A stretch of 7,845 nucleotides of DNA from Bordetella sp. (GTDB lineage: Bacteria > Pseudomonadota > Gammaproteobacteria > Burkholderiales > Burkholderiaceae_B), in assembly GCA_027450125.1 (NCBI GenBank), contig DAIDKG010000521.1, positions 1-7,845 on the forward strand. The letters run 5' to 3'. Positions within the stretch are counted from its first letter, which is position 1. Each line of letters opens with the position of its first letter. Position numbers and translations under genes: made by a program. The notes beneath the pieces were generated by a model, which was not told where the DNA came from, ran no database searches, and saw only the letters and a program-made list of their open reading frames with translations. Shown here one piece after another: positions 1-5,994 of the stretch.

Positions 1-1086
1 ATGCATGCGCATCTGCTGCGCGTGCAGCCGGCTCTCGTTTATTTGCTGCATGCGCAGTTGCTGCGGCGAAGGACGCCTGTTGCCGTAGTTGTTGACCACG
101 CGGTGGATGTTGTACCGGTTGATGATGGTGGTCGACGTGCGGGAGATGTACGTCGTGTGGTTGTAGACCACCGCCGGGCGCCAGCCGCCGCCGGGGCCGC
201 TGGGGCCATAGCCGGGTGGCGGCGCCCAATGCACGCCCCAGTCGTGCCAACCCCAGCCCACGTGGCTAAAGAGCGCGGCGCCGACCGCGATGCCCACGCC
301 GAAGGAGATCAAACCGACGGTGACGCCGACTCCGGGCGGGTAGACGGGCGGTTCGTAGACATAGCCCGGGTAGTACGCGACCGGCGTGCCATAGACCACC
401 GCCGGGTTGTAGACGGGCACGTAGACGACATCGGGCTGCGCCGGCTCGATCACGATGGTCTCGGGCGGCGGGGCGACCACCGGCGGGCCGTCGTAGATGA
501 GGGGCGCGTCCGGGGAGGGCACGTACTGCGGGGTCACCACAGGGGGCGAGGTCCTGACCACCATCTGGCTGTTCGAACTCAGATGGCCGGCAGCCTTGGC
601 GCGCTGGCGCATGACCTGCACGGCGTTGAGCACATCGCTCGGGTCGTTGTAGTAGGCCTGCCCCAGCGCCGTGGTCCAGGCCATGTTCGAGGACATCTGC
701 GACAGCACGGCCGGGAATTCGGTCAAGGCCTTGACCGAGGGATCCCAGGGCTGCTGATCGGCGGCGCTGACCAGCGCCGCGCCTGTCAGGCCGGGATTCT
801 GCGTCACCAGGTCGTTGGCGGCCGAGATCTGGTCGGGATAGGTCGCGCCCGCCAGTACCAGCGCGACCAGTTTGTCGGGGAACAGGGCGATGGGCGCGGT
901 CATCTGGTAGAGCTGGTCCGCGGTGGGCGGCGTGTAGGCCGCGGGCGACTCGGGCGCAGCGGCAGACGGATAGGCAGGCGCCTGTTGCGCGAGCGCTTGT
1001 GTCCCGAACGTGGCCAGGCCCAGCATCGATACCATCAGCGACGACGCGATCATGCGCTGTGCGGGGGTATGCGTTCTTCTTTTCAT
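1..1086 (-). CDS. DUF3300 domain exported protein (3' end beyond window)
   Basis: The first 362 codons are visible and the stop lies outside the window. The ATG at 1086 is preceded by a purine-rich ribosome site (GAAGGAAAGG) and starts a classic Sec signal peptide: KRR at residues 2-4, a hydrophobic core at about 12-29, and a cleavage site after ALA at 31-33. The mature part opens with a Pro/Ala-rich linker. It continues with the DUF3300 hallmark region at about 54-180 (TADQLYQM, PIALFPDKLVALVLAGATYP, QQPWDPSVKAL, FPAVLSQM, NMAWTTALGQAY). A Pro/Val/Tyr-rich stretch with VVYVPVYNPAVVYG follows, then a Gly-rich hydrophobic segment at about 245-265 and a Trp/His/Gly-rich tail that becomes Gln/Met/Arg-rich. 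The family is known only as an exported or envelope protein of unknown function. The gene begins 51 bases after the DUF1501 stop with no obvious promoter between, so co-transcription is likely (inference). Confidence 0.9.
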   Translation of the reverse strand, partial: MKRRTHTPAQRMIASSLMVSMLGLATFGTQALAQQAPAYPSAAAPESPAAYTPPTADQLYQMTAPIALFPDKLVALVLAGATYPDQISAANDLVTQNPGLTGAALVSAADQQPWDPSVKALTEFPAVLSQMSSNMAWTTALGQAYYNDPSDVLNAVQVMRQRAKAAGHLSSNSQMVVRTSPPVVTPQYVPSPDAPLIYDGPPVVAPPPETIVIEPAQPDVVYVPVYNPAVVYGTPVAYYPGYVYEPPVYPPGVGVTVGLISFGVGIAVGAALFSHVGWGWHDWGVHWAPPPGYGPSGPGGGWRPAVVYNHTTYISRTSTTIINRYNIHRVVNNYGNRRPSPQQLRMQQINESRLHAQQMRMH

Positions 1087-1137
1087 TGCCTTTCCTTCTC
1101 TTGATCTACGAGCTTGCACGAGGGATGGGAAATCTTT

Positions 1138-2343
1138 CTAGGTACGCAGCACGGGCAGCGTGGGGTAGCGTCCGAGCAGAATGGGCCGCGAGTCGACGCC
1201 CCACCAGTGTTCGAGAATCGTTGCATAGACCGAACGAAAATCCACGCCGACCGGCAGATTGCCGTTCGCATCCAGTCGGTCCAGCGCGGGCGGCACGCCG
1301 TAGAGTCCGCCGCGCACGGCGCCGCCGGCAATGAAGTGCGGCGCGACCGTGCCGTGATCGGTGCCGCGGCTGTCGTTCTCGCCGGCGCGCCGGCCGAATT
1401 CCGAATAAGTCGCCACCAGCGTCGCGTTCCATCGGTTCATTTCGATCAAGGCGCTGCGCATCGCGGCCATGCCCTGCGAGAACTGCCCGAGCAGGTTCCG
1501 GTGCCGGCCGGGCTGGTCGTGATGGGTGTCGAATCCGTTGAGCGTGAGCCGCATGGCTGCCACGCCTTTGCCGGGCACACGGCGGTCCGCGCGTGTTTCC
1601 GAATCGGCCACGATCTGCATCGCGGTCTTGACGAGATTGCCGAAATTGCCCGGCGGGAATGTAGTGCGCAGCATGGCCTGTCCGTCCGTGGGTCGCAGGC
1701 GATCTGCGGCGCGCTGGATTTCGTGTTCGACTTCCAGTACGTGGGCAAGTTCCGGGTTGCCGCTGGTCTTGTCGACAGAATGGACCAGGTTTGAATCACG
1801 TAGAAACTGTTGCGGATTGACCAGTGCGATGGCGTGGGCGCCGTTGGCGAGCGGTCCCATTTCCGCGCTGCCGATCACGACCGCGTCCGACGCGTAGCTT
1901 TGCGGCACCGGATACCGCTGGAACGCGCGCGTCAGCCAGCCGGTGTCCAGGTACTGGTCCGACGCCGAAGCGGTATTCCAGATCTCGATGGAACGGAAAT
2001 GCGAGAGATTGGGCGACGAGTAGCTCACGCCCTGCACGATGGCCAGCTCGCGTTGCTGCCATAACGGCATGAGCGCCTGCAGCGCGGGATGCAGGCCGGT
2101 CTGCCCGTCGAGCGCGATGACCTGCTCGCGCGCGATGCCGATGGTGGGGCGCAACTGCGCGTAGCGCGGCGAAGCGTAGGGGATGACGGTGTTCAGGCCG
2201 TCGTTGCCGCCCTTTAGTTCGATCAGGATCAGCAACCTGGCATAGTCGGGGGCGCGCGCGGCGCTCCATGCCAGCCCCGGGCGCAACGCCGCGGCGCCGA
2301 GCGAGGCGGCGCCGGCTCGAAGGAAATGGCGGCGATTGATCAT
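1138..2343 (-). CDS. DUF1501 family protein, Tat-exported
   Basis: This encodes 401 residues. I chose the ATG at 2343 because it follows AGGAG at a good distance and directly opens a twin-arginine signal (MINRRHFLRAG) with an Ala/Leu-rich core ending near ARA at 29-31. The open frame continues upstream to 2508, but that part overlaps the DUF1800 gene and is its shadow. Family motifs are LKGGNDGLNTVIPY (43-56), SHFRSIEIW (114-122), GFDTHHDQ (270-277), EFGRRAGEN...GTDHGT (315-332) and DFRSVYATILEHWWG (368-382). DUF1501 belongs to the alkaline phosphatase/sulfatase-like fold group. The conserved Asp/His residues (N47-D48, D272-H274-H275, D329-H330) are candidate metal ligands, but no substrate is established. 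The Tat signal implies export of a folded, probably cofactor-bearing protein. It lies 10 bases behind DUF1800, its usual partner across bacteria. Length is normal and no damage was seen. Confidence 0.94.
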   Translation of the reverse strand: MINRRHFLRAGAASLGAAALRPGLAWSAARAPDYARLLILIELKGGNDGLNTVIPYASPRYAQLRPTIGIAREQVIALDGQTGLHPALQALMPLWQQRELAIVQGVSYSSPNLSHFRSIEIWNTASASDQYLDTGWLTRAFQRYPVPQSYASDAVVIGSAEMGPLANGAHAIALVNPQQFLRDSNLVHSVDKTSGNPELAHVLEVEHEIQRAADRLRPTDGQAMLRTTFPPGNFGNLVKTAMQIVADSETRADRRVPGKGVAAMRLTLNGFDTHHDQPGRHRNLLGQFSQGMAAMRSALIEMNRWNATLVATYSEFGRRAGENDSRGTDHGTVAPHFIAGGAVRGGLYGVPPALDRLDANGNLPVGVDFRSVYATILEHWWGVDSRPILLGRYPTLPVLRT

Positions 2344-2350
2344 GGATGTG

Positions 2351-2355
2351 CTCCT
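2351..2355 (-). promoter_or_regulatory. Ribosome binding site of the DUF1501 gene, overlapping the DUF1800 stop
   Basis: On the coding strand the DUF1800 stop TAG is the first part of TAGGAG, so the stop codon overlaps the Shine-Dalgarno sequence AGGAG of the next gene, whose ATG follows seven bases later. This supports the 2343 start and suggests translational coupling of the pair (inference). Confidence 0.75.
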
Positions 2356-3940
2356 ACTTGAGCTGATAGGCCGGATCGGTGAGCAGCGCCGCGAGCAGGT
2401 CCAGCCCGTCGTCGCCCGGTGGAATCGGCTCGGCCGCGCGTGTGGCCAGCACGGAATGTTCGATGCGTTTGCGTGTGGCCGCGTCGGGCACACCGGTTTC
2501 GCGGGCATGCTCCTGGGCGAGCCAGCGCGCAGGATCGAAGCGCAGGCCCCTGCCAGCCGGATGCGGTCGGGCGTCAGGCCTGAACGTCGCGGGTGTCATC
2601 GCAGCCTGTGTGCCGGGCCCGGGCCGCATCATGCGACCGTCCTGCCCTTCGCCCGCGGTGCGCAGGATGGCCTCGACAAAGCGCTCGCGCACCAGCAGCG
2701 TCGAGCTGTTTATCCAGCTCCGGCCGCCGCGCCAGCCCTTGACATCGGGCGGCTCGAATAGGTTCTGGCCGAGCTGGTTCAAGGCAGCCACCAGCGGCCG
2801 CGCAGATCCGCAGGCGATGTCGAATGCGCGTACGGTACCGATCACGAAGTCCACGGGCGAGCGCGTGAGCGTGCCCTTGTTTTCCTGGGCCCAGAACGCC
2901 CTGGACAGGAACATTGCCCGCAGGACCGTGCGGATGTCGTAGCCGCTGGCGCGAAAGACATCGGCCATCGCCGCGGCCTGCCTGGCGTCGGGCGTGTCGG
3001 AGATGAACTCGCGCCACAGCTTGGCCGTGACCAGGTTCGCGGTCTGCGGGCGCGCCAGCAGCAGGTCGAGCACCTGGTCGCCGTCGAAGTTCCCGGTCTT
3101 GCCCAACACGGTCTTCAGGCCGTTGTCGTGCGCCCCGGGACGCCAGACGACTTGCGCCTGGCCGTCCAGGCCCCAGCCGGTATAGGCGCGCGCAGCCTCC
3201 GTGACGTCCTTCTGCGTGTAATGGCCTTCACCCAGGGTGAACAGCTCCATGACCTCGCGCGCGAAGTTCTCGTTCGGATGGCCTTTGCGGTTGCTCGCGC
3301 CGTCCAGGTATTGCAGCATCGCCGGGTCCTTGGCGACCTGGTGCAGCATGACGCCGAAATTGCCCAGGGCGTCGCGGCGCAGCAGCAGGTTCTGCGCCAG
3401 CATGGTCTGCGGCCACGGCACCTTGTCCTGGCCGGAGACGAAATGGTTGTGCCAGAACAGGGTCATGCGCTCGGTCAGCGGCGAAGGCGTATGCAGCATT
3501 TCCATGACCCACCATGCGCGCGCCTCCTGGTAGCGCCGGTTGCGCGTCATTTGCGCGGTCTTCCTTTCCTCGGGCGTCCATGCGCGGCGCGCCTGCGGCG
3601 TCGGTATGGGTTCGTCGAACCAGGCGGGCAGCGGCGTAACCGGGGTTTCGCGCGTCGTTGCAAGCAGCCGGTCCACGGCCTGCGCCCGGGTCAGGCCGAC
3701 GTATTGCGCGGTCTCGTGCGGATCGGGCGCATAGCCGGTGCGATCGAGCAGGAAGCGCGCATCGGCGGCGCTCAGGATCTTGCCGCCCGGCGCCTCGATA
3801 CCGGCAAGCGAGCCCGCGTGTTCCGCGGAACGGATGCGCGCGGCGGCCCATGCCGCGGTCCAGGACCCGGTCGCCAGGATCGCGCAGATCGCGATAGGGA
3901 TTGGCGCACGTCGCCGGGCCGGGAGCAAAGCTGTTTTCAT
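2354..3940 (-). CDS. DUF1800 family exported protein
   Basis: This encodes 528 residues from the ATG at 3940. That start puts a signal peptide at the N-terminus: basic ARRR at 8-11, a hydrophobic core at about 14-29, and a likely cleavage after AWA/AAA near 30-34. An in-frame ATG at 3970 would add ten residues and place the signal peptide less well. Both starts have weak ribosome sites. Family motifs are ARFLLDRTGYAP (61-72), ERMTLFWHNHFVSG (157-170), MLQYLDG (208-214), HPNENFAREVMELFTLGEGH (221-240), AARAYTGW (249-256), KLWREFIS (307-314) and NLFEPPDVKGWRGGRSWINS (393-412). The domain is helix-rich, widespread and of unknown biochemical role, nearly always next to a DUF1501 gene, as here. 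FWHNHF and the ENFAREVMELFTLG block are the most conserved parts of the family. A Gly/Pro/Arg-rich, less conserved stretch at about 430-480 precedes the C-terminal helix. It is first in a probable DUF1800-DUF1501-DUF3300 operon. Confidence 0.94.
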   Translation of the reverse strand: MKTALLPARRRAPIPIAICAILATGSWTAAWAAARIRSAEHAGSLAGIEAPGGKILSAADARFLLDRTGYAPDPHETAQYVGLTRAQAVDRLLATTRETPVTPLPAWFDEPIPTPQARRAWTPEERKTAQMTRNRRYQEARAWWVMEMLHTPSPLTERMTLFWHNHFVSGQDKVPWPQTMLAQNLLLRRDALGNFGVMLHQVAKDPAMLQYLDGASNRKGHPNENFAREVMELFTLGEGHYTQKDVTEAARAYTGWGLDGQAQVVWRPGAHDNGLKTVLGKTGNFDGDQVLDLLLARPQTANLVTAKLWREFISDTPDARQAAAMADVFRASGYDIRTVLRAMFLSRAFWAQENKGTLTRSPVDFVIGTVRAFDIACGSARPLVAALNQLGQNLFEPPDVKGWRGGRSWINSSTLLVRERFVEAILRTAGEGQDGRMMRPGPGTQAAMTPATFRPDARPHPAGRGLRFDPARWLAQEHARETGVPDAATRKRIEHSVLATRAAEPIPPGDDGLDLLAALLTDPAYQLK

Positions 3941-4006
3941 GGTCGTCTGGATTCCAGAGAGTTCGACCATTAAACCGGCGTGTTCCGGTGTATCTGTCGT
4001 TCGTTG

Positions 4007-4014
4007 TGTAACAG
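4007..4014 (-). promoter_or_regulatory. CTGTTACA motif upstream of the DUF1800-DUF1501-DUF3300 unit
   Basis: The 158 bases between 3941 and 4098 hold no gene. On the coding strand they contain CTGTTACA, 66 bases before the DUF1800 ATG. The same 8-mer occurs once more in the window, in the leader of the sigma-factor operon (5971-5978), and I found no other copy on either strand. TGTNACA-type sequences are known -35 elements for some ECF sigma factors (ECF41 group, TGTCACA). Here 16 bases separate TGTTACA from CACC, and 16 bases separate the second copy from CACG. A promoter or operator recognised by the neighbouring sigma factor is an inference. Confidence 0.35.
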
Positions 4015-4051
4015 ACTGTGGGCCGGCGTAATCCAGGTTCTAGGGCCCGTT

Positions 4052-4090
4052 AACGCTGGATGCCAGCCAGTGCGGGGCTCTTTTAGCGTT
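4052..4090. repeat. Nested inverted repeats after the sensor gene
   Basis: AACGCT at 4052-4057 and AGCGTT at 4085-4090 are inverted copies. Inside them GCTGG at 4055-4059 and CCAGC at 4063-4067 could form a smaller hairpin with a three-base loop; the two structures share bases and exclude each other. They begin about nine bases beyond the stop of the periplasmic sensor gene, where a terminator or attenuator would be expected. No U-run follows the stem on the transcribed strand, so an intrinsic terminator is not supported. Confidence 0.25.
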
Positions 4091-4098
4091 TTACAGGC

Positions 4099-4572
4099 CT
4101 AGTGCGGCGCAGCCTGCCGCGCGGATGCGGGCAACTGGAAGGAGCCTCGGCGCTGCAATCCCTGGGCAAGAAGGATGCGCTCGTCGAAAGGCAGCGCCGC
4201 AGCAAAGGCCACGATGCTTTCCTCGAGCTGCCTGCGCTGCTCGAATTCCGCGTCGCGGATATGCGTGAGCGCCATGGAGATGGCCTGCTGGTCGAACTGC
4301 GGCGCCATCAGCAGCTGTGCAACATATTGTCGCCCTTGTCGCGCTTGCCTTGCATAGGGAGCGGCGTTGCGGCGTTGCTGCCTGAGCAGCGCGGCATAGG
4401 CCTTGCGGTACTGCGGCGCGAGTTCCTGCGCCGCGAAGCGGATGTTGCGATGCTGCTGCGCAAGCATGATGTGCTCGTCTCCTCGCCACCGGTAGAGCGC
4501 GCCGGCGATGCCGCCGACGAGAAAGACGTTGACGATCACCGAAACGGCGAGCCAGGTTCGGACGCGCGACAT
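4099..4572 (-). CDS. Periplasmic heavy-metal-sensor-like (Metal_resist/CnrX-type) membrane-anchored protein
   Basis: This encodes 157 residues. The ATG at 4572 overlaps the previous stop as TGATG and is preceded by a strong AGGAGG (4580-4585). Residues about 7-27 form one N-terminal membrane helix after a basic start (MSRVRTW), which places the rest in the periplasm. The remainder is predicted all-helical and charged, with the layout of the Metal_resist family: NIRFAAQELAP (43-53), a basic helix around APYARQARQGRQYVAQLL (71-88), PQFDQQAISMALTHIRDAEF (91-110), and LPFDERILLAQGL (127-139). In Cupriavidus the relative CnrX senses Ni/Co and controls the anti-sigma CnrY. Here His34, His41, Glu50 and His104 are present, but the CnrX HxxxH and HxxxM ligand spacings are absent, so metal binding is uncertain. 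A Spy-like role in sensing envelope damage is equally possible. It is the last gene of the sigma operon. Confidence 0.8.
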   Translation of the reverse strand: MSRVRTWLAVSVIVNVFLVGGIAGALYRWRGDEHIMLAQQHRNIRFAAQELAPQYRKAYAALLRQQRRNAAPYARQARQGRQYVAQLLMAPQFDQQAISMALTHIRDAEFEQRRQLEESIVAFAAALPFDERILLAQGLQRRGSFQLPASARQAAPH

Positions 4573-4898
4573 CAGTCTTCCTCCTGCATGCCGATGGCGG
4601 GCAATACGAACGCGCTTTGACGGAAGGACAGGGCGCCGTCGGGTGACCCGGGCTGCGCGGTGTCCGAGAACGGGGCCAGGAGCATGGACATGCAGAGCGC
4701 GCCGGCCGCGATTCCGACACCCGCCGCCCCGACCAGGCCTAATCCCGACCACCAGGGATGCCGGCGCACAAGCGAGGGCCGCCCGGCCGGAATGGTGGCC
4801 ATGACGCGCGCGCGCAGCACATCGCTGACCTCGGGGCTGTCCATCGTGTCGAGCAGTGCGTCGAGCATCCGCTCGCGCTTGATTTCATCAGAAGCCAT
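4572..4898 (-). CDS. Small single-pass membrane protein, putative anti-sigma factor
   Basis: This encodes 108 residues from the ATG at 4898, which follows AAGGAGA just after the sigma-factor TGA (12 bases between genes). An N-terminal cytoplasmic helical part at about 1-48 (ASDEIKRERMLDALLDTMD, then SPEVSDVLRARVMATIP) is followed by HPWW and one membrane helix at about 51-74 rich in Gly/Ala. A periplasmic tail of some 34 residues ends in QEED. The size and layout match short one-helix anti-sigma factors such as CnrY, in which a cytoplasmic N-terminal helix holds the sigma factor. There is no HxxxCxxC zinc motif of the ZAS/RsrA type. No sequence family was recognised with certainty, so the assignment rests on position (between sigma and periplasmic sensor), topology and length. 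Its stop overlaps the start of the sensor gene, indicating coupled translation. Confidence 0.65.
   Translation of the reverse strand: MASDEIKRERMLDALLDTMDSPEVSDVLRARVMATIPAGRPSLVRRHPWWSGLGLVGAAGVGIAAGALCMSMLLAPFSDTAQPGSPDGALSFRQSAFVLPAIGMQEED
4580..4585 (-). promoter_or_regulatory. Strong ribosome binding site for the periplasmic sensor gene
   Basis: AGGAGG lies seven bases before the ATG at 4572 and inside the last codons (Q-E-E) of the putative anti-sigma gene. It fixes the sensor start at the TGATG overlap rather than at the longer open frame reaching 4752. Confidence 0.8.
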
Positions 4899-4910
4899 GA
4901 GCGTTCTCCT

Positions 4911-5465
4911 TCATCCGGTTCCGTCCAGCAGGCGCTGCTTGAGCGTGCGCCGCGCCCGCGCAAGCAGGCTCTCCATTGCATCCACGCTGATCTGCATCGC
5001 CCCTGCAGCTTCGGCGTTGCTCAGATCCTGGTAGTAGGTCAAAACCAGCGCTTCGCGCTGCCTGACAGGCAGCGCGGCAAGCGCCTTCCAGACACGGTCG
5101 CGCGTCGACAGCAGGGCGACCGCGTCCTCGGGCGTGGGACCCGGGTCGGCCTCCATGTCGAGCTCCATCGCGCCGACTTCATGCCGCCGATGGCTGGCCG
5201 AGAGCCTGTCGCGGCAGACATTCAGGACGATGCGATGCAACCACGTGTCGACTTTCGCGTCGTCTCTTTTCCAGCTGCCTGCGTACTTCCATACCCGGAT
5301 GAAGACATCCTGGGCTATATCCTCGGCTTCGGCCGAATCGCCGCACATCCGGTACGCGAGCGCCAGCACGCGATGCAGCTTGCGCGTCACGAATGTGCCT
5401 GCGGCCGACTCGTCACCCTCGGCGATGCGCCGGATCAGCGCGGCATCGGGGTCCTGGACGAACAC
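4911..5465 (-). CDS. ECF-family RNA polymerase sigma factor (sigma-70 family)
   Basis: Read from a GTG at 5465 the protein has 184 residues, normal for an ECF sigma factor. The open frame runs on to an ATG at 5642. That extension (repeated Gly-Tyr-Pro and Thr-Gly) is the out-of-frame shadow of the YxWxxGHW repeats in the preceding gene, so it was not used. Region 2 starts at DAALIRRIAEGDESAAGTFV (7-26). It includes AEDIAQDVFIRVW (47-59, region 2.2), and DTWLHRIVLNVCRDRLSASH (73-92) covers 2.3-2.4. An acidic linker (about 96-122) leads to region 4: ALPVRQREALVLTYYQDLSN (131-150), then a helix-turn-helix with ISVDAMESLLARARRTLKQRL (159-179). There is no C-terminal extension. The gap to the upstream stop is 19 bases and has no good Shine-Dalgarno, so translation may be low or coupled. 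The two downstream genes probably form its signalling pathway and release it upon an envelope signal. Confidence 0.92.
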   Translation of the reverse strand: MFVQDPDAALIRRIAEGDESAAGTFVTRKLHRVLALAYRMCGDSAEAEDIAQDVFIRVWKYAGSWKRDDAKVDTWLHRIVLNVCRDRLSASHRRHEVGAMELDMEADPGPTPEDAVALLSTRDRVWKALAALPVRQREALVLTYYQDLSNAEAAGAMQISVDAMESLLARARRTLKQRLLDGTG

Positions 5466-5484
5466 CGGGATCGGACCGGACGTA

Positions 5485-5844
5485 TCAGGGCGCCCAGTGG
5501 CCCTCCATCCAGACCCAGCCGCCGGCGTGCGCTGCCCAATGACCGGGTACCCAGTGGTAGCCGACGCGCACGGCCCGCCAGTGGCCGGGTATCCAGACGT
5601 AGCGCCCTTCCCGCCAGACCCAGTGGCCGCCTTCCCAGACATGACCCGGACGCGGGGCAGGTACGACTTCGACCTGAGGCGGCGGCGGGGCCACGCGTAC
5701 GACGGCCGGCCGCGCGGGTTCGACCACGCATGCGGACAGGCTCAGGCAGAGCAGCGCGGCGGTCAGCGAGGCCGCCGCCATGCGCCCGGCGGTACCGTCG
5801 GGGAAAAGCCGGTCGCGGGTTTGCGGCGTGAGTTGTCGTGGCAT
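5485..5844 (-). CDS. YXWGXW repeat lipoprotein
   Basis: This encodes 119 residues from the ATG at 5844, which has AAGGA about ten bases upstream. An internal ATG at residue 22 (5781) would give a shorter signal peptide but lacks a ribosome site. A hydrophobic core at about 23-37 ends in the lipobox LSAC, so Cys39 is the probable lipidated residue. Val40-Val41 after it do not suggest inner-membrane retention, so outer-membrane placement is likely (inference). A Pro/Val-rich linker (43-66) leads to tandem Trp/Gly/His repeats at 68-118: VWEGGHW, YVWIPGHW, YHWVPGHW and WVWMEGHW. This is the WXXGXW/YXWGXW family of small exported proteins, whose function is not known. It is the first gene of the unit with the sigma factor, its stop lying 19 bases before the sigma GTG. 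It may be a target or sensor component of that sigma system (inference). Confidence 0.86.
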   Translation of the reverse strand: MPRQLTPQTRDRLFPDGTAGRMAAASLTAALLCLSLSACVVEPARPAVVRVAPPPPQVEVVPAPRPGHVWEGGHWVWREGRYVWIPGHWRAVRVGYHWVPGHWAAHAGGWVWMEGHWAP

Positions 5845-5970
5845 GTTTCATGAGTCCTTGGGTTGAAGCCAGGCAGGCGGTTTCGAAGGGCCTGTCCGTG
5901 CCGTGGTTTGGATCGCTTGCCGTTTAACCGGGGTTGCGCGCCGCACCCGTCGTGGATTGGTGTGCTTTTT

Positions 5971-5978
5971 TGTAACAG
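5971..5978 (-). promoter_or_regulatory. CTGTTACA motif upstream of the lipoprotein-sigma operon
   Basis: The 150 bases between 5845 and 5994, between the polB stop and the lipoprotein ATG, hold no gene. On the coding strand they contain CTGTTACA followed by a run of A, 126 bases before the ATG. It is identical to the 8-mer ahead of the DUF1800 gene. If it is a -35 element of the adjacent ECF sigma factor, the operon would be autoregulated, as is common for this class. This is inference from position and identity only. No hairpin plus U-run terminator for polB was seen in this interval. Confidence 0.35.
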
Positions 5979-5994
5979 GAATGCATGCTGCCGC

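Noticed and set aside
1..1104. A 367-codon plus-strand open frame opposite the DUF3300 gene
   Set aside because: It is rich in Arg, Gly, His and Val with no domain. The opposite strand has a signal peptide, a ribosome site and DUF3300 motifs, so this is a shadow.
2344..2508. A longer DUF1501 start at 2508
   Set aside because: It would overlap the 3' end of DUF1800 by more than 150 bases and bury the twin-arginine signal. The ATG at 2343 has AGGAG and places the Tat motif at the N-terminus.
3128..3973. A 281-codon plus-strand open frame opposite the DUF1800 gene
   Set aside because: It is Arg/Gly/Ala-rich shadow sequence. The DUF1800 motifs lie on the other strand in the same interval.
4052..4090. 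An intrinsic terminator after the sensor gene
   Set aside because: Inverted repeats are present, but no U-run follows them on the transcribed strand and the two possible stems exclude each other. It is kept only as a low-confidence repeat.
5466..5642. An N-terminal extension of the sigma factor rich in Gly-Tyr-Pro/Thr-Gly repeats
   Set aside because: The apparent repeats are the frame-shifted reading of the YxWxxGHW repeats of the preceding gene. ECF factors of this type begin close to the DAALIRRIAEGD segment.
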